Of a stretch of 64,000 nucleotides of DNA, positions 11,701 through 23,860 are shown piece by piece. The translations under genes and the position numbers were made by a program. Origin of the DNA: Kalaharituber pfeilii (lineage: Eukaryota > Ascomycota > Pezizomycetes > Pezizales > Pezizaceae). The stretch lies in contig WHUZ01000063.1 of the NCBI GenBank assembly GCA_015179045.1, positions 186,001-250,000 on the forward strand, read 5' to 3'. The number at the start of each line of letters is the position of its first letter. Position 1 is the first letter of the stretch. The notes beneath the pieces were generated by a model. The model made no database searches. It was not told the origin of the DNA and worked only from the letters and a program-made list of their open reading frames with translations.

Positions 11701-13967
11701 GCACAAAATACTTCACATATCAGGAAGAACACATCAAGCTCTTGCGTAGTGAACTACAAAGCTAAAGAATATACTTGATGGAGCCCTTGATTGCTTATCT
11801 TTTTACAAATACATGCTTCATGTTTTCAAGTCGTATTTATGACAAGGCTAATCTTTATGTACTAGTAGCTGTTCTACTCTGTGTAAGTCGAATTTCCAGA
11901 CATAGAGTAACCTCACCCTCAAGCAGAACTGGACGCAATCCAATTCAACAACCCATCTCTTTTGTTCCTGAGCATAACTGACACCAAAAACTTCACAATT
12001 CTGCTCCAACGCCACGTAGCCCACTTGGAAAAGAAAATATTATAAGCTTCAGTTTCCTGAGCCGGAAATGAGGTATTTATGCATTGTTATGGAAATCAAC
12101 CAGCGTATCGATGTCATCAAGGTCCGATTTAAAATTTTGTCCAGAACCCCATCACAGAGCAACGGGGATTTTCGCTGGCTGTAATTGCCTGCCCATCTCG
12201 ATAGGAAATTTGGATTCCGACCGAGAACTCACCCGCTGGCAAGGACAGCTAAAGTAGAAACGTCGAAAGTCGAGCCGGGAGAAATGTTACAACTTGGAGT
12301 ATTAACATGGAAATCAATTGCTGACAGGTGACGTAGGATACTGGTCTAAGATTTACATTACGGAACGGCCCGCAGAAGGAAGTCTGAGCAGGGACACTCA
12401 TCTGAATTTGGTTTGAGACATGTGGGACCTTCTACTGGTATCATTAAGCAAGGGAGAAACGGATCGTCCGCCCCGTACTTCGTCATTGATGCAGTGATTT
12501 CTGGATTAATGTTAAAACCTGAAATAAAGCAAATCAATGCAACTTTGCAATACAGAGGGTAGGTGCGCACCGAATACGTAAGTTTCAAGCCTCCTGCGTC
12601 CTGTGTCGCATCCTAGGTTCTGGTTAAGCGAGAAGCACTCAGGCCAATTGCATAGATCCCTGCGTTAATACTTTGCGTAACTACATTAGCGTACTTGAAA
12701 CGTTTGGGTTACTATCTAAACAGACACAGCATGGAACTTACTTACCTTGTCTCCAAAAAATGCATTGGTCTCTCCTACCGATGGGCTTCAATCAAATAGA
12801 AAGGAGCGTCAAACGGGAGCGCCTTGGACTGCATTCTCCCTACCCTAAAATCCTCATTTCAACGAGTACAGTTTTGTCACAGCTATTAAGCCACAAATGC
12901 TAGGCCCGTCATCGAGGCTGGAAGCTGCAAAGACGGCAAGGCCATGGTTGCCAGCTCATATGATCTGCATAGTGATGTTGGTAACCTCTCATTATTCCTG
13001 TATCCAGCTGAGAATGGTAACAACTACGCAGTTTGCCGTAGAAAATTGCATACCGTGCCTCATATCTCCCACAGTGACAATGCTTTTGCTTGCCGTCCAC
13101 AAGTGATGCACCTGTCTTTCATCTTTGTCGGGAGGGCTTTGTGATGGGATATATGTCTGGTGACACGAATTTGAGAGAAAATAAAGCACCAACTAGGCCA
13201 TACATATCGACAGAACGCTACCTGGTGCTTCCCCACGCTCTGGTTTTGATAGATTAGAGCCGCTTACGAAGCCTTCGCAGTAGCGTTCTTTTAATAGAGT
13301 AAACTTGTTAACTGACGGTAGTGCACACTAATTCCCTGTCTCATCTCTGTTAGGTCTTGTAACATTTCACGGTAAAGATCTTACCGGCAACTATACAGCA
13401 ACTTGTTCCACCCATGTGATATGCTTATCAAACTTAAAATTCAGTTCAATGCAAGCAGTTGGCTTAGTCTCTTCTTGGATGAGCCTGCATATCTTTGAAG
13501 GACTCTTTCGTTTTTACGAAAGACATCGACATCAGATGGTGCCTGCCAACGACATTTATTTAGCTTTCATCAAGCGATCACAGCATCACCTCCACTTTAC
13601 CACTCACACTTTCATGTTGCAATAGTCTCCGATTCCCGTGCATTTGATGTGACCGGATTATTGAAGTCTTCATATAGCCAGCGGGTATATTATTGCGAGA
13701 CTGGGAAACAAGGTAATTTCAAGTGACTCTGGTTGCAGTCCCAGGCAAAACAGACGAACATGTTGATAGAACCTCACTGATTCCCCTTCAGGAGATCATT
13801 CTGAAGAAGTTACTAGTCTCTATTCTTCTCATCCAAAGCAAAATCGCACAGTATCCTGCTTGCGATTTCTCAAATGTTAGTAACAAACCCAGTAAACCAG
13901 TATTCTCTCTATAATATTCCCAAGTGGAGTGGAATTAGGTGAAGCGAGGATTGACGGGAGAGTCTAG
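8791..13967. other. Intergenic, no supported gene
   Basis: I find no recognisable protein in about 5.2 kb. A 160-codon frame at 9033-9515 runs into a poly-A tract and resembles nothing known. The poly-A tract at 9514-9531 is flanked by near-identical direct repeats. The remainder has only short frames and AT-rich sequence. Confidence 0.55.
9454..9543 (+). repeat. Short poly-A-tailed segment between 14-bp direct repeats
   Basis: An 18-base A run (9514-9531) ends a segment of about 60 bp. The sequence aaggcctcccgata (9454-9467) before it recurs as aaggcctcacgata (9530-9543) right after it, with one mismatch. This is the layout expected of a very short retroposed insertion with a target-site duplication, although slippage or chance cannot be excluded. 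Confidence 0.4.
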
Positions 13968-14837
13968 ATGTCGAAATCTTCGCTTATGAACCCCCTCGCC
14001 GATATTGAAGCTCGTATCGCAACCTTGGAGTATGTGGAAGTCAAGCAAAAAAACCGTGAGATTGATGGACAGATCATACCTCAAGTTGGACTATTTGCAC
14101 GGAAAGACCTTCAACGGCCAATTCCGAAATCCATCGTAATTCTTGAGGAGCAGCCTCTGGTCTACTACCATGAACCTTTAGAAGATGACGATGATGGTGA
14201 CATAGACCACTTTCAACTCACTCTTCACAATCTAACGCCAGAAAAACGAACTACTTTTAATCGCCTCTATAATTCACCGGAGTTGCAGAGAGTAGGCAGC
14301 ATCGACGACGCAGACCTGGGCAGGTGGTGGACAAATCGATTCGTGTTTGAAGTACACAGTAGCGGGTCTGATGGCCTAAATTCCGGAAATATTAGTGAAG
14401 AAAAATCACTGCCAAAAACTAATGTGGAAGCCATCTACCAACATAGCAGCGCAATCGACCATTCGTGCTTCAACTCCAATGCAAAAGCGATCCTGAAGCC
14501 AAGAAGTCCAGAAATGACCATTCAGATTATTTCAAACCGCGAAATTGAGCCTGGCGAGGAGATTCTAATACACTACGACTGGAGGGAATATCATGATATG
14601 AACACTGGACGACGGCTGAAAAACGGGGAGACTGTACATAGCGACCTTTGGATAAACAGGGGGTTTCATTGCGAGAACTGTGTGTTTGGAATGGCTGGAC
14701 GAAAGCCAAGGAGTAAACCAGTGCCAGATCTGAGACGACATGTCCTGCAAGCAGCAAGTCCAATGGCAGCTTTCAGAAGGAGAAACTCAAGCTCATCAGG
14801 TCTCGAGCTTGAGGTGACCTCCTGTCTGGGGAATTAG
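13968..14837 (+). CDS. SET-domain protein (Smyd/SET5-like lysine methyltransferase or relative)
   Basis: This is a single uninterrupted frame of 289 residues from ATG 13968. The N-terminal SET strand is VGLFARKDL (about residues 40-48), followed by VILEEQPLVYYHEP. A long insertion with an acidic stretch (DDDDGDID) comes next, then the SET core SAIDHSCFNSNAKA (161-174), the strand TIQIISNREIEPGEEIL (184-200) and HYDW (202-205). A post-SET-like RGFHCENC follows (231-238). The insertion between the SET halves is typical of the S-ET arrangement, but no zinc-chelating MYND module is obvious. SET proteins methylate lysines of histones or other proteins using S-adenosylmethionine. The usual NHSC motif reads DHSC here; that Asn normally helps bind the cofactor, so activity may be altered (inference). 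The length is short for a full enzyme. The C-terminus is Ser-rich and ordinary. Confidence 0.8.
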   Translation: MSKSSLMNPLADIEARIATLEYVEVKQKNREIDGQIIPQVGLFARKDLQRPIPKSIVILEEQPLVYYHEPLEDDDDGDIDHFQLTLHNLTPEKRTTFNRLYNSPELQRVGSIDDADLGRWWTNRFVFEVHSSGSDGLNSGNISEEKSLPKTNVEAIYQHSSAIDHSCFNSNAKAILKPRSPEMTIQIISNREIEPGEEILIHYDWREYHDMNTGRRLKNGETVHSDLWINRGFHCENCVFGMAGRKPRSKPVPDLRRHVLQAASPMAAFRRRNSSSSGLELEVTSCLGN

Positions 14838-17271
14838 GAACTAGCAGTGCAAAAACCCCTTGATAAGCAAGAGAAGTTGTGTGAGGTTTCATATGTTAGA
14901 AATTGTAGTAAAAAATTGAAAATTCTCTTTTTTCTGGTTATGGTATAGCTACAGTGGTCGTAGCTGGTTGCAAACGTTCATTAAATTGTTGTTTTTGTCG
15001 ATTCAACTCCGATAGACTGCTTAAAGGATTAGTCAAATATTCTATCTTAACGTACTAATGTAGTATTCAATCTCATGTTCAACTTTCCTCACCACAAAAC
15101 TCCCGAAAGTTTGGAGGGGCTAGTAACGGATTTTTCTTCCCTCCATTAGTGCCAAATAACAATACTATTGTTTCTGAGGTTCATTAAAACGAAGCTGCGC
15201 AGAGCAGGATGCCGTCCCGGCTGTTCTGTTGATCTAGAAACAGACTAAGCCGGCGCAGTGGAGAGGAAATTGAGAAATGGAGGATCAAACTTGTGGAGGT
15301 ATTGGTATTTCCACGGAATTGGGTGATCTGGCACCGTGTAATCAGTTGGCGTGATCATGCCTTAATAGGCTTGTCTGTATGGAAGGTTTTGACATCAGTT
15401 AGTACAGTCATGAAACTCATTACCGATAAAGAGATGAAGCAGAAGCAAAATCCTGGGCCGGCAGAAACCTCATGCATCGGATGAGGTTTGGCAATTCAAA
15501 ACGAGCACCGTTAAGCACAAAAGTGCCTGAGGAATGCGGACAAAGCGAGGGTATTGTACGCAATCGTTGAGTGAAAGCACACGGTAGGTTGAAATAACCT
15601 TCAGACTGTTCTTCTGATTTTAGGGTGTATCAGACGGTGCATCTGGTTGGCATGGCACCTCCAAGGGTGTTCTCTTTCCGGAGATCCTGGAGAGACTATT
15701 TTGGCGCAAATATGGCACATCGGATCTTCAAACCTTTGCACCAATTTGCGATTTAAACGAACAAAAACGTTTACCAGATCGCTTAGAAGATCGAGAAAAA
15801 GTAAAATTCTCCATAGATTGGACCGATTGATCTTTCGTTGTTGCAGTTGTGACCGACTTGATCTTCATTCTGCCGTATCGAGCGAATGCCAGTCAGCACG
15901 TGCTGCTTGTTTCAGCGAGGTTATGATCGTCCAGAGGTACTCTCGTGACCACACTTATACATGTTCAAGATCTCCAGCGCCTTAGCCACTGTAAAGCTGC
16001 ATGCGTGGGCTGGCTTCGCATTTCCATTTCGAATAAATAAGCCGTTCTGAATGATCCTTTCGGTCGATGGGCGTAATTATGAGATTGAGCATAAAATCCT
16101 CGATATTCAACAGCGACAAACTGTGAGACAAGCGTTCAGCTGCTTGAACCAATGAACAGTAACCTATAAAGGAGAAGAGATACTCACAATAACCTTGCTG
16201 ACCTCGCTGCTTGTTTGATATGTATGGTCAACGAATCTGGTGATATTCTCGTAGCTCCCATGGCGATATACGAGTAATGATATCCTATAAAAAGGAAATC
16301 TGGTGATATGCGCAAAGCATTGAAGTAGTGCACCAGGAAAGGCCAAACCGACGAAGAAATATTAAGCTGACGTTGCAAAAGAGCTTCGCCTTCAAGATGA
16401 ACCTAAACCGAGCCTGGGGTTTCGACTGCTGCATAGCGGCCCGTCTGGCTTCTCTTGTGGTTTCACAACTTGAATAGTAATGTCAACTATGCATCATCAA
16501 CCGTGTCTTGTCGCAGCTCCCGGGGCGGTATACGAGTAATGATTGTTTTTGTTTTTTTTTAAAAACATCAACCGTAACTTGGGCATGGGTAATCCATTTC
16601 AGTTGATTCATAGTCTCTGAATACTTGACTATGAACAGCTCTCGATTTGTCTCCAGTGAGCTTCTTCACGTATCCAGCCTAGTTAGTAAGGCAGAAGTAG
16701 CTTGGGGTTATACATTCTCTTGTAATGTGCAAGTTCCCTCTATAGCCTCATCGTAGGCCTGACAGGTGGAGCAAGATTTCGCTTAGCACGCTAGTCCCTT
16801 CTGGTGTGTGGTATTTTGTGGCGGTGGAGCTTTCCAAATGGCGTAATTCCATTCATGATATAATTCAGATAGCCACTTTGAGCGATAAGCCACAGGCTCA
16901 CACTCTCGCCACACACTTGATATCCATCACCCCACACATCATCTCCACGATCACTCTTCTCCCACTACACATCCACATTGGCCTCCAGAGAACTCGAAAG
17001 ACGCTTATCAGTGAAGTGGCCGCGCCATACTGAAGACAGAGGCGGTTGCCATACGAATAAGCGCACTGATCCTGCGGTATCCTGAGGAAAGCCAGCGCCC
17101 CTCTTGCCCTTCGCGAGCTATTGTTTGATCCACCTGTCTGAATACATACCCTCCATCTTCAATTCGATCTGGCCTAGCATCCCAGTTCTTCAATTCTTCG
17201 GTTCCGGTTGTCAGCTCCTTCCATTTTCATACGGGGAATGGTTTGTGAGAGCACTAGACACAAACGAGCAG
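14838..17271. other. Intergenic; one weak candidate exon
   Basis: No supported gene. A frame of about 61 codons at roughly 15627-15836 (+), preceded by an acceptor-like TTTTAG, reads as protein-like sequence (LFPEILERLF, FAPICDLNEQKRL) but matches no family I recognise and has no obvious partner exons. Promoter and leader sequence for the gene at 17505 probably occupies the last few hundred bases. Confidence 0.4.
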
Positions 17272-17477
17272 GTAAGCTTTCCATTTCTGTGCCTTGTCTT
17301 GCTGCAACAAGCAATAGTTATTTTGATTACGGAACGCCTAGAGGTTGACATACTTGCACTCATATGGTTGCATTTCTAATCCTGCATGGAAATATGCATC
17401 TGCAGAAGTTTAGTTGACTGAGCCTTTCGTGTGCAGGAGGATAGTTCTTTTCTGAACAATAATAGTTCCCGTTGCAG
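17272..17477 (+). other. Probable intron in the 5' leader of the DUF3712-type gene
   Basis: A strong donor (CAG|GTAAGC at 17272) and a strong acceptor (CGTTGCAG ending at 17477) bracket 206 bp just before the first coding exon. The frame before the donor is open and phase-compatible but has no ATG, so I read this as a leader intron. A further upstream coding exon is possible. A cDNA read across 17271/17478 would settle it. Confidence 0.45.
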
Positions 17478-17504
17478 TCCTTGTCAGCAGGAGCAGGTCT
17501 GGGA

Positions 17505-20500
17505 ATGCTGCAAGAATGCGTTGAGCTTCTTCATGCAGGTGGAAAAGCAGAAGAAGTAATGCTTGGGTGTATCAAAACGGAGCCCTTCGTTGAGCATATT
17601 CAGGATGGCTACTATATGCAAGATGGTGTAGTGGAGGTGGGAGAAAATGCCGAAGAAAGTGAAGATGACCTGGTGCTGTTGGATCATGAGCTTTCTGGTT
17701 TATCGGGGGAGGGCTGGAGGGGGGAAGGCCTCGTCCGGGCAGGAGAAGGAAAGACACGGGCTGAGACTCCTCTTCTCGACTTTCCAATTCTCCCCGGCAC
17801 GGCCGGCGCAGTGAGTACGGGGCCCCAAAAGCCTGAAGGGTTTCTGGAGCGTCTCGCCAGGCTGGGGCCGTTTGGAAGGTTCCGGACTCGCACTAGCCAG
17901 GACTGGCACGGCATGCCCGCAGCGTCTATCGCGCCACCAGAGCGTCGAGCCTGCCCTGCCCCCCCGCGCCCACCGCTAGGCATGCCCCCGCCCCCGCCAG
18001 GGTTTTTTGAAGCCTTTGGTTATGAACAAGACTCACCACAACATCAGGAGGGTCCAACACTTGACTGCGGTCTCCAGCCACTGACTTGGAAACACACACA
18101 GCTACTCGACTGCTCAGAGTCTACAGGAACCCCAAGAGCACATTCTCGCTTCAATCACCTGACAATGAATGATCCTCAGCCCTCGGGCGAGCCCCAGCGA
18201 GAGTTCTCTAGGTCCGCGGCCGCAGAGCCTTCTGCTGGGATGACGCTCCCATTGTATGGGGAAGTGGGCACCCAATTGAATCAAAACAGACCACTCTCCA
18301 GCTCAACATCAGCGCACTCTCGTGAGAGTAATGCAGAAATCCTCAGAAAGGACACCCCAGAAGCCCCTTTGCAGCCACCACTGACGCAGATGCCAGGGGA
18401 CATTGTTTCTCCGCCTCCAGCGGGGCTTTGTCCTCTGTCGCCCGCTGTCATTGCAGCTGGAGAAGCAAACATTGCAAACATTGCACCTCAGCATGGCTAC
18501 ACTATGGTTGTGCAAGGAGCAATGGTTCCCCCTGCAGCCCAATGTGACGGGCAGGCGTCGGCTCCGGTAGCAGTCTGGGATGTTAGAGACGGACAACCTG
18601 GACCGCCAGACTTAAAAGTTGAGCAGTCTCATGGCGAAATGAGTAAGTTAACCTTCACTCATTCTATCGTTGCATAGGTACTAATAACAATACATAACAA
18701 TTAGATACCACAATTAAAAATGCAAATGCCCGAATATCTGACCCATTAGACCTCGATAAGGAGTATCAGCGGTATACCAATGAAGGGCAGCAGACCGTAA
18801 ACGCAAACATTAACCCAGTGGCTGCATCTGAGACCGACTCCACTCTAAACTCAATGTACTGCTATTCACTAGTACCGATGTCGGAGAGCCAGCTGCAAGT
18901 TTTCAGAAAACCTAATGATCCACACTTGGCCCAGATCGCAGTAACTGCATCCACTAATGCAAATGCTCCAGACATATCTGCTGCTGCTAACTCAGAAAAG
19001 CATCATACTTTCCCAAATGAAAACGATTCCGGATGTAGCATGCCTGATGCTGCCAACCGTGGAAGAGATGACCCAGAGGATGATAGTACTGTAGTCGATA
19101 GCGACGCTGCATCAGTCAGTGGCCCTGCGAATGATAATTCTGGAACATCATCAGTGCCTGCTAGCTTAAGTGAGCGGGAGATTGCAGCTACTAAGTTTAC
19201 CGAAATCTGTATGCCAGGTGAAACACTTGGCGAATGGCTCGCACAGTTTGTTGCAGAAAGTCCAGACCCAACATTGATACTACCATATGCTATGAAGCAA
19301 GGTATGCTTTCCCTCGTTGATAGAAGAACGGATAGATTTAACAGAGCTTTAAAAGCGCCTGGTCATGGGTACGAAGTAGATTATATCGAACTTTGCAACA
19401 TGTCAAGAGACGGTTCATTACCGATGAGCAGCGATATTGTACAGGCAATAAAGATGCTTGAACATCCTTCTAGACGAGCGAAATTGGCCCAAAGGTTCAG
19501 TTTGAAAAATCGATCTATGCAATGGGCCATCATCTGTATTTCTATCTCTTTGGGGGCTCTCCTAGCCTCATTGATGTAAGTGAATGTTGTTATCAAGTTA
19601 CTGAAAGACCATGCTCCTAATCACAACTCAGGATCCTGGTGGTCTATCCTTCAAATATTCAAAAGTCACTCAATGATGCAGAGGTTTTCCTCAACCTCAT
19701 GAATTTTACAAACCCAGAGGCAAATTCCTTTGATGTTGCTCTTCAATTGAACGTGTTCAATGAAGGCCATCTCACAGGGGAATTGCAGAATATTGGAGCA
19801 GACTTAAGAGTTACCCTCAATCGGACGACTGAAGAGCGCAAGCGGGATGGCCGTAGCCCCAGAATCCTTCCAAGAGCTTCAAGCGCCAAAGAGTACGATG
19901 CTTACCTCCATACTCTTGAAATTCCAGTGATCAAGTTTCAGCATAATGAACCAACCAAGCTTATTACTATCGAGAAGAGCTCGGTTGTCACCAATACTGA
20001 CGAGTGGGGTGACCTTCTTGCCAAAGTATTTGGCCGTCAAGAGAAGATGGTGATCAAGTTTGAAGGCAATGGAACTTTTACCAAAGGAGTCTTGAGAATG
20101 AAGATGAATATGAAAAAAAATATTCCGCTGGTACAAACAGACAGTCCAATCCACAAATCTCGCGTCGACAATACAGGAATTGTGGATTGGCGTCTGGTTG
20201 CCGATGAGAAGTCCAACACTGTGACACTCTCAGGGCACTCGCAGTTCCCAAATCCTTCCAACTTGAGCTTGTATCTTGTGAGTATCTTATTCTTCAAAAA
20301 CACTGGAAAATACCGTTAATACTTTTCCGAATAGGGAGATGTCACCTTCGACTTTGTGCATAGGAACATTATTTTGGGTGAGCTGAAAGTTCTAGATTTT
20401 CATTTGCAGCCTGGAGTGAACACAGACGTTAGTTTTTCCGTTGAACTTGACAAAAAAGTCTTTGAGGAAAGCCGTGATTTGCGGGGTAGCTTCCTATCCA

Positions 20501-22176
20501 CCTTGATGTTGTGGGATCCAATCTGGAAAGGTGATCCAGACAAGAATTTTGCTTTTCGGGTTATTGGAAAATCGGCATCGATTAATGGCACGGAAATTCC
20601 ATGGCTCACTAAAGCGGTCCGAGGAATCAATGATACGGTATATGTGCTATCCACTGGCCGTGGTAGGAGCAATGACATTTCCAAACTTGTTGATGACCTG
20701 GATATCGCGCAACTTCATTTAAAGCTCAATGAGCTTCATTCCTGGGGTGGCCATCTGAATACCACGATCGCTAGAGGTCAACTCTCCTTCAATGTCAAAT
20801 ATCCGGTGGACCCAGATGAGTTCAACATGGATATGATGTATACTACTCACGAACTTGACTTTCTCAACCCGATAACCAACAAAGTATATGCAAGGATTCA
20901 GGTGAATGACTCTGATAGGACAACAAGCTGGACCGGGGAGGCCATTGTTGCAGACGGATTGAGCGAACGAGTAGTGCTTCTGAAGTCCTTATATGTGGAC
21001 TTGGAAGGTGCAAGCCTGACAATTTTCGACAAAAAGGCGTTCTCGGCGTACGTGTTAAGACCAGTAATGAACGATAAATATTATCAACTCGAGCTTGAAG
21101 GAAAGGTGTGGATGCAAGTTGAAACACCCTTAGGGCGTCTATCTTTAGAACCTTTATATTATGCAACGGGGATTTCCGTTGAGGCATTGTCCATTCTTGC
21201 AAACCCAAGAACCAGACTTCAAATCAATCAAGTCAATGTCATGAGGGGATACAAGGGGGTGGAAAAGTTTCCGCACTTGGAAATGAGTTGCGACCTCAAT
21301 TTTTGGTGCTATGGGGATACTACTCTTGAGGTAAATTTCCAAAGAACCTGTATTCAGCAATTCGTCACTAATATTGAATAGTTTGGGGATGTTACCTTTG
21401 ATGTTGTTTATTACCGCCGCATCATTGGTAAAACAAAAATTCCGAACTTTACAATTTCCCCAGGACAAAACACTTACCGGGGAGCTTGCGATCTCCACCC
21501 TCTTAGCCCAAGTGTGAATGACTACTACTACCGGAACCCGATTCTGAGCAATTTGATTTCCGGCACTCGTAGTAATGTCACATTAGTTGGCACGTTCGAG
21601 CCGCTTGGGTTCAAGTTCGGAACGCACCGTGGTACGAACTTCGGACTGCCAGTTGACTTCCGCTCCCCGCGCCATGTGCTTATTGACAGCATCGAGCTTA
21701 CCGTCAACAGAGATTTGCGTCCCATCGTGATCGATGTCACCATCATGAATCCTTTCCACACAGAAATGGCAGTTACCTATTTTGACGGAAACATCACCGG
21801 CACCGTCTTTAGTGGCGCTGATAGCTCTGTTGAAATCCAAGACCGTAACCTCGCTACAATCACCAAGCATACAATCGCCGACAAACTTATCCCCTCGATC
21901 AATGGCAATGAAATTAGCATCGTCACCTTGACTGGAATTGAAGTCGATCCAACCATCGTGTCCCACCTGACGAGGGAAGACGTATTCGGGGATAAGACGT
22001 TAGATATCACAGTTAGTGTGTGGTTGGGATTGGATATTGGGGGGTACACGGCGATGATACCGTATTTTGCTATGGGGAGGAAGACGGTCCATAAAACAAT
22101 TGGAAACGGAGGGGGGTCGTTTAAGATTGTGTTTGTAGGTGGCGTTACGCTTAAGGAGATGATGGGTATCATTTAA
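17505..22176 (+). CDS. Large single-pass membrane protein with DUF3712/LEA-like beta-sandwich repeats
   Basis: Five exons are inferred: 17505-18642, 18705-19575, 19632-20277, 20335-21330 and 21382-22176. Introns are 62, 56, 57 and 51 bp with GTAAGT-like donors, and every junction keeps frame; the sum gives 1481 residues. Residues 1 to about 645 are hydrophilic and Pro/Ser-rich (PPRPPLGMPPPPPGFF), so probably cytosolic. A short folded-looking stretch (CMPGETLGEWLAQF) and basic residues precede one membrane helix at about 653-675 (WAIICISISLGALLASLMIL). The remaining 800 residues look lumenal or vacuolar. They contain repeats with the DUF3712 signature, GDVTFDFVHRNIILGELKV (from 886) and FGDVTFDVVYYRRIIGKTKI (from 1218), each followed by a PGxN turn. 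Members such as yeast Tag1 sit in the vacuolar membrane; the role here is inferred only from family. The long Pro-rich N-terminus seems unusual. ATG 17505 is the first in-frame ATG of the first coding exon. Confidence 0.85.
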
Positions 22177-22986
22177 ACACGCGGTTTGTTGCTTGATTGA
22201 TGGATACGTTTTCTATTTTCTGCTTTCTTTCTCAGATATTCTTATGTTTAAGCTTAGTTTGCTATTTTATGATGATGCTAACGATAGTGCTGAGATACTG
22301 TTATTTTTTTTCTCCTTTCTATGCTTGTTACTTAGGCGGAATTTGTGTTTTCGAATAGTTCTTCGATGAAGGCGGGTAGAAGTGAGTAGTGCTGACGCAT
22401 TTGGGGACTCAGGCCTCTTTGTTTTTCCTTTCCTTCTTTTGTTCCTCTCTTTGTATGATGTATTTTTTGTGCTCCGGTATCGAGCCCAGTGAGATCGATC
22501 TTTGTTTTGATAGATTGATCTCATGCGAGGCGGAGCCGAGTGTTCATTGTTTCCTTACTCAACCATCTTGTTTTGTTTTGTTGGTTCTTTTTTGTTGATT
22601 CAGAGTTACAGCTAGACAAGAATAGGGTAAAAATGCGAAATGTGTTTTGTATTGCTGGCGGAGAGTAGCAGTTGGTTTTCTGTGATGTGCTAGTTTCATC
22701 CACTTGGGTGCTTTTTTTTTAAGAAAAAAAAAAAATTGGGGATGAAGATACCAAGCAAAAGAGTATATTTAATCATATCGCGCATGTCGCAACCTACGAT
22801 CTCCATTCGCCTCTCGTGCCCAAATCTCATTACTGCATTTTTTTCCCCTAAAGACGGCCAAAAAAAAACTGCCCATATTGCCCATTTTAAATTGACAATT
22901 TACAAAGTTGGCGGTTATGGTATGTCTTTGCCCAATTACCCTGAACAAAACAGCACAAAAATCCCCCCCCATCAGATTATTTACGC

Positions 22987-23013
22987 ATGTATGCATGTAT
23001 GTATGTATGTATA
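22987..23013. repeat. ATGT microsatellite
   Basis: About six imperfect copies of a tetranucleotide (ATGT/ATGC) lie in the 3' region between two convergent genes. Confidence 0.8.
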
Positions 23014-23224
23014 GTTTTACGCTTAACTCATGTTTCATACTTGATAATAATTTATAATTTCCTTTTTTCCTTGTTTTTTTTTTTTTTGTGTGTGTATGTG
23101 GTTCAGTTTTTTGTTTATATCGATTCATGTGCACGATTTTTTTTTTTTTTTTTTACATTTTCTTTTTCTTGACCTCTTCCATATAGTCATATGTTATGTT
23201 ACCTATTTACAATCCCCCCCCTCC

Positions 23225-23250
23225 CTCATCCTCATCCTCATCCTCATCCC
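23225..23250. repeat. CTCATC hexanucleotide repeat
   Basis: About four copies of a hexanucleotide are followed by CCCATC variants, within a long pyrimidine-rich tract downstream of the cap methyltransferase gene. Confidence 0.8.
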
Positions 23251-23860
23251 CATCCCGGCCCCTCACCCCTCATCCATCCCATCCCACTCCCCATCAAATC
23301 CTTCCAAAACCCTCACCTTCTCCAACTCTTCAATTTCATCAATTTTACACTATACTCTTTCTATACATATACCAATCCCATCTCATCCCCGCCCCGTCCT
23401 GCCGTCCACACCAACCATGCACCACACGCACCAACTACATATCCATCTATACAAATCACGTCACAACCTCTTAGGACAGGATAGGATAGCATAGGATAGA
23501 TGGAGGAATCACGGGTTTTTATTCCTTTCTTTTCCTTTCGTATTCTTTTTAATTTGAGTTAATTCCTCACGCAACGTTCGATCTCCATCACAAGATTTAA
23601 AAAAAAAAAAGAAAAAAAATCCCTACGGCAAAATTTAGATAAAAGGGAAGGGGAAGGGGGGTGCATACAATATAGATAAAAATGATAAACAAAAGCCCCA
23701 TTCACAAAAACGAGAAAAAGGAAAAGAAAGGGAAAAAAACAATCGTCGAAAAAAACAGTGCCGATGGATGAATGGGGATATAAGATAAAAAAAAAAAAGC
23801 CAACACCTTTGCTGCCACACCCTCCGAATTTCCATTCCCCCTCTTCTCAATCCCTCCCCT

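Larger units (their letters stand above)
22177..23860. other. Convergent 3' region with simple repeats
   Basis: This stretch lies between two converging genes and should hold both 3' UTRs. It is rich in oligo-T and oligo-A runs (22725-22734, 23078-23088, 23140-23153, 23601-23610) and pyrimidine-rich simple sequence. No coding region is supported; long frames here are low-complexity artefacts. Confidence 0.6.
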
